Shown here piece after piece: positions 35,101 through 47,100 of a stretch of DNA of 64,000 nt. Within the stretch, counting starts at the first letter, position 1. Each line of letters begins with the position of its first letter. The position numbers and the translations under genes were made by a program. This stretch comes from Gigantopelta aegis (lineage: Eukaryota; Mollusca; Gastropoda; Neomphalida; Peltospiridae): the NCBI RefSeq assembly GCF_016097555.1, contig NC_054713.1:14463893-14527892 (forward strand), read 5' to 3'. The notes under the pieces were generated by a model. The model saw nothing but the letters and a program-made list of their open reading frames with translations, was not told the origin of the DNA and did no database searches.

Positions 35101-38100
35101 TAAAAATAAAATGTGTTACTCACGTCATCACAAACTTGTATCAACATACATGTATCACAATATTTAGCACATGTTAAAAATAAAATAAATCATTCTGTTC
35201 ACATCAGTCAATGTCAAATCACATTATCCACAAAACATCCAACGATGAACCGAAGGTACAGCAGCCTTGACCTCCAATCCTGAGGATGTCCGATGGTTCC
35301 CGAAGTTGACTGGTTTCGGCAACAAATGATGATTCCCGATGTTGACTGGTTTCAGCAACAAATGATGATTCCCGATGACAGACGACTATCTTCCCATCTC
35401 CAGAAACTGAAAGGTCGGCTCCATTGTTACTTCCCCCAAACAGATAACTGGACTCGGTGAAGATGGTTTTTAATAAGGTTCTTTATTCTGGAGAATACGG
35501 ATAAATAGTCAAACAAACGCTTCAGCTGTTGGCTTTAGGGCGGTAACATCAATCGTCAAAAAGTCAATTATCCCAGTATAGGTTAAAGGCAGATCAAGAG
35601 TGTGTAGCCTGTGCAGTTTGTAACATGTAAAGGAATGTCAGGTGAGTGACAATGAATAGCCACCAACTGGGTCAAACACAGCTGGCCAGTCTATTGGTTG
35701 ATCGTCACTGTCCCTGGTCAGAGGTCATGTGTTTAGACAGGTAAATGCATGTCCCTACAGCTCCTAGCCAAAGGTTTAGGTGCATGTGTTTTGTGCATAC
35801 TAAAACCATTAAAACAATAAAACCTAGTGGACCCATTGGGCTATTTCTCGTTCCAGCCAGTACTCCACAACTGGTGTAACAAAGGCCGTGATATGTGCGA
35901 TATATATTGTGTTTACGCCATAATGTTAAGAGTTACGGTCCCTGAATAAATCGAATTGCTTTACAACACATCAAGATATAGTGTTGTCAGACGTTACAGT
36001 ATGTACTATCCTGTCTATGGGATGGTGCATATAAAAGATCCCTTGCTGCTAATCAAAAAAGAGTAGCCCACGAAGTGGTGACAGTGGGTTTCCTCTCAAA
36101 ATATTTATGTGGTCCATAACCATATGTCTGACACCATATAACCGTAAATAAAATGTGTTGAGTGCATCGTTAAATAAAATATTTCCTTCCTTACTTTTCC
36201 TTGTATATCATTTTTCCGTGTATATATATCATTTTTCCGTGTATATATATCATTTTTCCGTGTATATATATCATTTTTCCGTGTATATATATCATTTTTC
36301 CGTGTATATATATCATTTTTCCGTGTATATATATCATTTTTCCGTGTATATATATCATTTTTCCGTGTATATATATCATTTTTCCGTTTTTTGTTTTCCA
36401 GGATAATTATCAGAGCTTCATTTCACTTCAAGACAAACTTCATCAAAACATTTGCAGGTTTGGTTATACATATCTCACTTAGTCTAATATGAGAGCTTCA
36501 TTTCACTTCAAGACAAACTTCATCAAAACATTTGCAGGTTTGGTTATACATATCTCACTTAGTCTAATATGAGAGCTTCATTTCACTTGAAAACAAACTT
36601 CATCAAAACATTTGCAGGTTTGGTTATACATATCTCACTTAGTTTAATATGAGAGCTTCATTTCACTTGAAAACAAACTTCATCAAAACATTTGCAGGTT
36701 TGGTTATACATATCTCACTTCGTCTAGGATATTTGTTTGTTTTTTGGGTGTTTTTTTATAATTCTTCTATCAGATGTTAGTCGTGCATGTGTTATAAAAA
36801 CAACAAAAGTTATTAAAGAGAAAGTTTTAAAAAATGTATTTGATAACAAATTTAGTTATAAACTGACTTTCTATCATTAATTTACTGGTTTTATAAATGA
36901 TCACTCCCTATACTCATTTATTAAAATAAATTCTTAAGTTAATTTTTAAAATCTGCTTCGGAATATGCAAATCAAAATTTTCATATTTTAGACTGTTAGT
37001 AATTTGATTTTCATAAAAATGTTTACAGGAAGAGAAGCTTGGTTGCTATAGGAACTCATGACCTTGACACTGTGAAAGGACCTTTTATTTATACTGCAAA
37101 ACCACCAGGAGAAATCAAATTCAAACCTCTGGGTCAAACACAGGAATACACAGCCGCAGAGCTGATGAAGTTATACTCAGTATGTATCTTTAATTAGGTA
37201 AAAGTGATTGAAAGATAAATAGGAACATACATGTATATTACTAATTACAAAGTTAAAAGTTTGTTTTGTTTAACGATACCACTGGAGCATATTGACTTAC
37301 TCATTACAAAGACAAAATAATATTGTCAATACTGTAAATTCAGAAGAAAAAAAAAGTCCGCATGAAGTTTGAGCTGGAATACAAAATTCTCATCGGCACT
37401 TTAGCAAAACGTCTCTTGCCAATTGTGAATGTGAGTTTCAATGAGCCAAGCAAGATATAAACCAGGGCTTCTAGAATCTTTATAACATCCACTAGCCATA
37501 GGATACTGAGAGAGGAAACCCACTGTCGCCACTTCATGGGCTACTCTTTTCGATTAGCAGCAAGGGATCTTTTATATGCACCATCCCATAGACAGGGTAG
37601 TACATACCACGGCCGTTGATATACCAGTCGTGGTGCACTGGCTGGAACGAGAAATATCCCAATGGGCCTACCGACGGGGATCGATCCCAGACCGACTGCG
37701 CATCAGCCATGGGATCAGGGATATAAAAAATTTACTAGCCACGATGAAAAACTCACTAGCCTTACTTCTCTTTAAGTTGACGAAATTGTACTAAATAATA
37801 GTAATAATCAGATATGTCACCTAAAGAGGGAGATAGAGCTTAAAAACACCCAGATTGGGGTCTGGGGGTGGGGGCAGGATATTCAAATTTACAAAATAGA
37901 CTTAAATGCAGCAGTAGACAACTTTTTTTCCACTAGCTGTCGGGCACGGCGATAGTAGTTATTTAATAGTCCAATATTGAATATCACTGGCCATGAGAGT
38001 GAGGCTACCATAATATAGAAGCCCTGATTGTACACCTACTCAATGAGTAAATGTTTTGTTGAGTGTTGTATTTTAATTTTTACTCATTGTAACTTCAGAC

Positions 38101-41100
38101 TGACAGCCATCTTCGAGCATATTTACCCATCATACAAGACAAGCCTGTGTACCCAGTCATCTACGATAGTAACGGGATAGTACTTTCCATGCCACCAATT
38201 ATAAATGGTAAGTAACAGAATAGTACTTTCCATGCCACCAATTATAAATGGTAAGTTACAGGATAGTACTTTCCATGCCACCAATTGTAAATTGTAAGTA
38301 ACGGGATAGTACATTCCATGCCACCAATTATAAATGGTAAGTAACAGAATAGTACTTTCCATGCCACCAATTATAAATGGTAAGTAACAGGATAGTACTT
38401 TCCATGCCACCAATTATAAATGGTAAGTAATGGGATAGTACTTTCCATGCCACCAATTGTAAATGGTAAGTAACAGGATAGTACTTTCCATGCCACCAAT
38501 TATAAATGGTAAGTAACAGGATAGTACTTTCCATGCCACCAATTGTAAATGGTAAGTAACAGGATAGTACTTTCCATGCCACCAATTATAAATGGTAAGT
38601 AACAGGATAGTACTTTCCATGCCACCAATTATAAATGGTAAGTAACAGGATAGTACTTTCCATGCCACCAATTATAAATGGTAAGTAATTGGAGTGTGTT
38701 TTGTATACCCGAATTATAAATGGTAAAATAATTGGATGGTTCTTTCTAAGCCACCAATTGTAAATGCGAAGTATCTCAATAGTGCTTTCTATGCCACCAA
38801 TTATCAGTCCATATATTTGTTTTATCATTTACTCATTCATTAATATTTAACATTTGTTTAATTTATAAATTTATATAATTTTTTTTTATATGTATGCTTT
38901 AATAATATGTTATTATTTTATGAAAATATTCCAGGAGAGCACTCGAAAATTACCATGGAAACAAAGAATGTTTTCATCGAGGCCACGGCAACTGATCTGC
39001 ACAAAGCCAAGATCGTGTTGGACACAATCGTCACCATGTTCAGTGAATACTGTGCTGAACCCTTCGTGTAAGCAATCTGTTTATCAGCTTGGTGAACTCA
39101 CTGGGGTTTTTCCTCATCCCAACCAGTTCCATACATCTGGTATATCATAGGCTGTGGTATGTGATGTCTTGTCTTGGAAAGTGCATATATTTACAACATT
39201 CCTTGCTGCTAAGGGGGCAAGACGTAGTCCAGTGGTAAAGTGCTCGCTTGATGCGCAGTCGGTTTGGGATCGATCCCCGTCGGTGGGCCCATTGGGCTAT
39301 TTCTCGTTCTAGCCAGTGAACCATGACTGGTATATCACAGGTCATAGTATGTGTTGTTATGTCTGTGGGATGGTGCATATAAAAGATCTCTTGCTGCTAA
39401 TCGGAAAGAGTAGCCCATGAAGTGGCGACAGCGGGTTTCCTCTCTCAATATCTGTATGGTCCTTAACCATATGACCGACGCCATATAACCGTAAAAAAAA
39501 TCTGTTCATTGCGTTGTTAAATAAATCATTTCATTCCTTTCCCAACCAGTTCCACACATCTGGTATATCATAGGCTGTGGTATGTGGTATCTTTGTCTTG
39601 GAAAGTGCATATATTTACAACATTCCTTGCTGCTAATGCAAATGGAAAAAATGTAGCAGGTTTCCACTTACTGTCTAAAGCAAGTACCGAAATAATTAGG
39701 CTACAATAAAATAAATCCGGTTTGTTTTTAAAAGGGAGATGGTGGGTGAAATGTTCTTTTTATTTTATATGTTCAGGACATTGGATGGGAGGGGATGAAA
39801 ATTCAGAATTACCAGGGCTAGCTCTGGCACTCGCCAAATTCGACAATTACGAATTTTGAAAGCAGTTGGCGAATTTTATTTTAATTTGGCGAAATAATTT
39901 CATGTAATAATTGACATTTTAAAGAAAATATCTGTCGATTTCTGCAATTTTTGAAGTTTAATAGACAATTTGGCGAATTGTTTTGCTCACCCAGAACTAG
40001 CCCTGGTCAATTTATTTATCTTTTGTTTTAAAGGAATGCTAAAGCAAGGCTTTTGGACTGGTGTGCATATTCAACGATACATAATGCACATTATTGCTTA
40101 ATATCAACAAGTATAATCGCATAGTTAATTAATAAAATGGTTAAATGTGACGGCTATTATATATAACGGGCGCAGCCATTTTGTACCACCCCAGTGAATA
40201 CGCCCTCTGGCGAGCTGGTGGTTATGTAATACCTAACGTGTCACGTCAGGAATTAGTCTTCGAACTGAAGAAACAAAACATACCTGATTTTTGCGGATGC
40301 ATCGCAGTGTTCTGTAATAATATCTATCCCAGTAACACAGCAATGTGTATATGTGGTTTATTTTTTAATACAAAATAAACCACCATTGTCAAAGTGTTGA
40401 AATAACTATTATATTTTTAATATAAATTAACCCACGTACTGAAATAATAGTCGGAGTGTTTTCTTGTTTAATTGGTATTTTCTTTCAGTGGCCTGTACCT
40501 GTGGCTATTGATTGGCAGGTGTATATTTAGACGGTCCCTACACACTGTGTCTAGACACACTAAAAAGACGTGCCTCTTTTATTAAGATCACAGGGTATTT
40601 TATTAAGATCACAGGGTATTGTGTGATAACCTCAAATCGTAATGGACTTTACCAGCTTTATTACTGTAAGTAATTCTATAAAACCCTTGATTAAGTAGAC
40701 TTTCCAGTCTAAAATCACAAAACTGACCAATTACGTAGTCTCAGAGAAAAGAAAATTATCACTTGGGTATCGTGAGTGGTCATTTTTGCTCGAACGTATC
40801 CTACCAATAGGCCTAATAATATGCATTTTTTCTTTGGATTTTTTAAAAGAAAAAAATACTATAACTCCATTTCGTTATATTGATGCAAATTGAAATATAT
40901 TTAGTTAAATAGTTTATTATACTATCAAGTCATTTATGTTGTTTTACAAGTCAGGTTGATGAAAGCGAAGCGCCTTGTCGTAAATTAGAGCATTTGTTTA
41001 CACTGTGCATAATAGAGAAGTTGGACCTGAGCTGACGTCACTTCGCCCCAAGCTATACCACCAGTCATCACAAAAACGAAACAAAATGGCTGCCCCCAGT

Positions 41101-44100
41101 TAGCAGGAATAATCAATGTTTTTTTATTAATTCTAAAATTACGCGTTTTTCATTTGTTAAAGTGTCAGTATGTGTTGGTGGTCCGGGTATGCACCTTTCC
41201 AACACATAAGGCTCTTGTTGGAGTTTAGTCTACCTTTAATGCAATTATGGAATCAAGCTACAAAGCGAAAATTAAATGGCTCCATTTGTTTTGTAATTTA
41301 TAATGTTTCCCTGGCAATATTTTAAAATAAAATTTAATGTGTATTTCTGTTTCATTTTTTAAGAGTTGAAAGTGCCGAGGTGGTGCAACCAGATGGAACA
41401 AGAGTTATCTACCCTGTAAGTAGTGGATTAAAAAATATTTTATATTATGTTGCCAGTAGAATCTAATAATCAGTTCAACCGGAGAGGACTATAGATTTAA
41501 TCTCTGTTTGTCTGTCTGTTTGTCCATCCATCTGTCCCACATATAGTTTTCCAGACATTTCTTTCACAATGTCTTAAGATATTGAACTGTTACAGTTATA
41601 ATTATGATGATAGAAATGTTTTCTGTGTTCATCTGCAGGAGTTGCCCTATAGACATGAAGTCATCAATGTGGCAGCAACGAACAGACGAGTTGGTATCAA
41701 GTAAGTAGGATTATCAGATACATAAAGAATTTATTCTGTTTTTAAATCACGTCATTAAATAGTGTCAGCCATATCAGTGTTATTTTGTTTTTTCTCTCAG
41801 ATGGTGCCTTTATTTTTTTCCCATGGTGGGAATTAAAGTTTTACTTCTGATTTTTGGGTTTTGCTTTTTTTAATCCGACCACTAATTGATAACTACTTTC
41901 CTAAGGTACGTTTTCCCTTTTTTGTAATTTTTTTCTATTAGTAATTAACTCTTTCCACATTAGGATTAAAATCAGTTAGCATCACAATATATTTATTTTG
42001 CACTTGCACATTTGTAAAGTTTTGATTAAAGTCTGTGCATTTTATTTGACTATTCAATCTCGCATAATGTGAACTAGTTGTTTTTATTAAAGATACAGTA
42101 AAACCTCTCAAAACCGGACCTTTCTGTAAACCCGGAATTCCCTCAAAACTGGGCATTTTTTCATGGCTCCTTTTTAAATATATGTGTAGAAGAGAACCTC
42201 TCTAAACTGGATACCTCTTAAAACCAGACTTTTTACTTGGTCTCACGGGGTTTAGAGGAGTTTCACTGTATTTGATTTTATTCAAATTTTATAACTTTTA
42301 CTTGTCATGTTTATGTTTTTTACAATTCTTTTTGTTGTTTTATTATAACTATAATTATAGCATTTTCATGCTGATGTGAATATTTCATTGTTTCATTTAC
42401 TTGATTTTATTCAAAATATAACTTTTCCCTGTGATATTTATGTTTTTAACTTTTTTTTGACACTTAATATCTATTTTTTATGCTGAAATGTTGTTAACCA
42501 TTCATTCATTCATTCATTCATTCATTCATTCATTCATTCATTCATTCATTCATTCGTTCATTCGTTCATTCGTTCATTCATATACTTACCTTTGACACCC
42601 AATAGCGATGTATTCTTTGTGCTGGAGTGTCCATAAACATTCATCAGTCACTAATTCATTCATTCATTCATTCATTCATTCATTCATTCATTCATTCATA
42701 TACTTACCTGTGACACCCAATAGCGATGTATTCTTTGTGCTGGAGTGTCCATAAACATTCATCAGTCACTAATTCATTCATTCATTCATTCATTCATTCA
42801 TTCATATACTTACCTGTGACACCCAATAGCCATGTATTCTTTGTGCTGGAGTGTTCATAAACATTCATCGATCACTAATTCATTCGTTCGTTCGTTTGTT
42901 TTTGTTCATTTGTTCATTCATCATCTCTATTCATTGTTACCTTCTGTTACTCTTCAGCCTCACATCAGACAAGATGGCTGCACTGCTATCGAAGATGTGT
43001 TTGGAGAGTGAAGTTGTGGATGGAGGACAGAACATCAGGGTGGAAATTCCCCCCAACAGACACGATATCCTTTGAATTCTTTTTCAAATTAACATCAATT
43101 TGACTATGTGGTGTACTTAACAAGACTGTTAAAGTGCTTTTAGCATTAAATTACACAGTATTGGTATACTCTCTTGCTTAAATGATCAATTTTGGCCAAT
43201 CCAATGTAATTCTTGTCGTCAAGATAAATATTATATTAAAGACCCACGTCCTCGGTGGTGTCGTGGTTAAGCCATCAGATATAAGGCTGGCTGGTAGGTA
43301 CAGGGTTCGCAGCCCAGTGCCTGCTCCCACCCAGAGCGAGTTTTAACGACTCAATAAGTGGGTGTAAGATTCTCTTTTTCTCTTACTAACCACTAACAAC
43401 TAACCCACTGTACTGGACAGACAACCCAAATAGCTGAGGTGTGTGCCCAGGACAGCATGCTTGAACCTTAATTGGATATAAGCATGAAAATAAGTTAAAA
43501 TGAAATATATTAAAGTTGTCGGTGAAAACTACTCTGTGAGACAATTAGTTGACTGATACGATATTCTGGGTGTTGGAGATAATGACATAATGTTGTTAAG
43601 ATCGTTCAGCTAATTTTCATGTTCTTCTTAAAAACATACAAGTCGCATTCCTTAACATTGGTACATGTGATCCATGCGTGTGACATCTGGGAAGACGTCG
43701 CCATCGCGTACGGCTTCAACAACATCAAGATGACCATTCCAGACACCAACTGTATCGCAGACCAGGTAAAGGCGACAAGTCGATGGATTCACACGATCCA
43801 GGATTTCAAATATTATCGGAAACACTTTATTGTACCAGCCTCGTGACGTCGTGGTTAGGCCATCGGTCTACAGGCTGGTAGGTACTGGGTTCGGATCCCA
43901 GTCGAGGCATGGGATTTTTAATCCAGATACCGACTCCAAATCCTGAGTGAGTGCTCCGCAAGGCTTAATGGGTAGGTGTAAACCACTTGCACCGACCAGT
44001 GATTTATAACAGGTTCAACAAAGGCCATGGTTTGTGCTATCCTGCCTGTGGGAAGCGCAAATAAAAGATCCCTTGCTGCTAATCGGAAAGAGTAGCCCAT

Positions 44101-47100
44101 GTAGAGTGGCGACAGCGGGTTTCCTCTCAAAATCTGTGTGGTCCTTAACCATATGTCTGACGCCATATAACCGTAAATAAAATGTGTTGAGTGCGTCGTT
44201 AAGTAAATCATTTCTTTCTTTCATTTTGTTGTTTCCATTCCAATGATTATCGAAACTCGTTGGAAACTGTTTTACAGTGATCATGTTAATAGTGGATAAT
44301 GCTACATCATACTGGATACTGTACTTTCAGTTCTGTCACTGAAAGGGCCGAGGGGCGGGACGTAGCCTGGTGTTAAAGTGCTCGCTCGATGCGCGGTCGG
44401 ACTGGGATCGATCCCCGTCGGTGGACCCATTGGGCCGTTTCTCGTTCCAGACAATGCACCATGACTGGTATATCAAAGGCCGTGGTATGTACTACCCTGT
44501 CTGTGGAATGGTGCATATAAAAGATCCCTTGCTGCTAATCGAAAAGACTAGCCCATGAAGTGGCGACAGCGGGTTTCCTCTCTCAGTATCTGTGTGGTCC
44601 TTAACCATATGTCCGATGCCATATAACCGTAAATAAAATGTGTTGAGTGTGTTGTTAAATAAAACATTTCTTTCTTTGAAAAGGCCAATTGGATTATTTC
44701 TCATTCCAGCCAGTGCACCACAACTGATATATCAAAAGGCCATGGTATGTCTGTGGGATGGTGCATATAAAAGATCCCTTGCTAATTGAAAAATGTAGCA
44801 TGTTTCCTTTCTAAGACTATATATCAGAATTACCGAGTGTTTAGTTTCCAATAACCGATGATTAGTACATCAATGTGCTCTAGTAGTGTTGTTAAACAAA
44901 AACAAACTTTACTCTCAATTAATTAAATTTTCAGTTTCCTCTCAACAAACTGACGGACTTGCTCAGACAGGATGTGGCTGCGTCTGGTTTTACTGAGGTC
45001 CTCACGTTTGCTTTGGTGAGTGGTAGAAAGGTTTCCATTGAAGCTGCAGTCCTGCCTTGTCATGTTACAACATCATTTACATCATCGTCATTATGGGTGT
45101 TACCACAAACGACAGTTATTGGCAGTCTGAGACCAAATTTTAAAAATGTTGAAACTTTATGTTTACATTTAAAACAAAATATATTAAAGTTGTCAGTGAA
45201 AACTATTTTGTGAGACAGTTAACTTGACTGATAAGATATTCTGGGTGTTTATATGTTTTTGGAATTTATTTATTCAGAAAATGAACGAAATTTGGATCAT
45301 GACGGGACTAGCTCTGGCACTCAACAGATTTTATTTTAGTTTGGAGAAATAATTTCATATAATAATCGACATTTTTTAGAAAATAACTGACAATTTCTGC
45401 AATTTTTTCAAAGTTTAATAGACAATTTGGTGAATTGTTTTGCTCACCCACAGCTAGACCTGCATGGTAATACGAAAGAAATTATTTATTTAATTATTAT
45501 TTATTTGAATGTTTTTAATTGTGGATTTAATAGTCTAGTTTTGCACATAAACGTGAATTTTTGACTGAAAACTTGCTATATTACAAACAGTAAAAATAAT
45601 GCAGTTTGAAGTATACTTAAATAACATTTTTCTCTTAAAGGGACATTCCCGAGTTTGTTACATTGTAAGATGTTTCTCTTAAAGGGACATTCCCGAGTTT
45701 GTTACATTGTAAGATGTTTCTCTTAAAGGGACATTCCCGAGTTTGTTACATTGTAAGATATTTCCGACTAGTAAAATATTTCTACGATTAAACTTACATA
45801 TTAAATATGTTTTCTTGTTTAGAATATCAGTGTATGTATATTCAATGTGTTTCTGGTCGTCTTAATATTTGTAAGGAACCCAAACTGGATTCTGTTTTGA
45901 AATAATTTTCATACGTACGAAAAAATTATATTTTAGGAAATAAAATGAAATTTAACCTAGTAAAAGTATTAGAAAGATCAGAAACACGTTTAATATACAG
46001 CCACTAATATTTTATGCAGAAAAATATATTTGATCTGCAATTACAGTCGTGAAAAAGGCTATGTTAGTCGATAACACCTTAAAAGTTGCAGCAAACTCAG
46101 GAATGTCCCTTTAACTGTGACTCAGCTTCCATACTGATGTAAATTATTGCATGAAATGGATACCAAATACTTATAAACATCTGACCGCTAAATGTAAACA
46201 TAAATTTATTAATTTTTGTAGATTTGGTTCTTTTAGCCTTGTTTGTAATACTTTATACTTTATAATCAGAGCTTTTAGTTTATGGTAGCCCCACTCCCAT
46301 AGCTAGTGGTATTCAGTGTTGGTCTAGTAAATAACTACTAATGTCATGCCTGACGGGGCTTCTAGATTATGGTAACCCCACTCCCATAGCTAGTGATATT
46401 CAGTGTTGGGCTAGTAAATAACTACTATTGCCATGCCAGACAGGGCTTCTAGATCATGGTAGCCCCACTCCCATAGCTAGTGATATTCAGTGTTGGGCTA
46501 GTAAATAACTACTATTGCCATGCCTGACGGGGCTTCTAGATCATGGTAGCCCCATTCCCATAGCTAGTGATATTCAGTGTTGGGCTAGTAAATAACTACT
46601 ATTGTCATGCCTGACGGGGCTTCTAGATCATGGTAGCCCCACTCCTATAGCTAGTGATATTCAGTGTTGGGCTAGTAAATAACTACTATTGCCATGCCCG
46701 ACAGGGCTTCTAGATTATGGTAGCCCCACTCCCATAGCTAGTGATATTCAGTGTTGGGCTAGTAAATAACTACTATTGCCATGCCAGACAGGGCTTCTAG
46801 ATCATGGTAGCCCCACTCCCATAGCTAGTGATATTCAGTGTTGGGCTAGTAAATAACTACTATTGCCATGCCAGACAGGGCTTCTAGATTATGGTAGCCC
46901 CATTCCCATAGCTAGTGATATTCAGTGTTGGGCTAGTAAATAACTACTATTGCCATGCCAGACAGGGCTTCTAGATCATGGTAGCCCCATTCCCATGGCT
47001 AGTGATATTCAGTGTTGGGCTAGTAAATAACTACTATTGCCATGCCAGACAGGGCTTCTAGATCATGGTAGCCCCATTCCCATAGCTAGTGATATTCAGT

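Noticed and set aside
36155-36482. Repeat protein frames (IIFPCIY and IHGKMIY repeats)
   Set aside because: Translations of the 21-bp array on both strands. The period is a multiple of three, so frames stay open by chance.
38123-38828. Open frames on - encoding a repeated [11 protein letters not shown]-like protein
   Set aside because: They are antisense translation of the 43-bp exon-donor array; 43 is not a multiple of three and the frames hop between array segments.
44370-44558. Frames encoding [12 protein letters not shown] .. [16 protein letters not shown]
   Set aside because: The same protein-like text appears at every A SINE; it is SINE sequence read through, not a gene.
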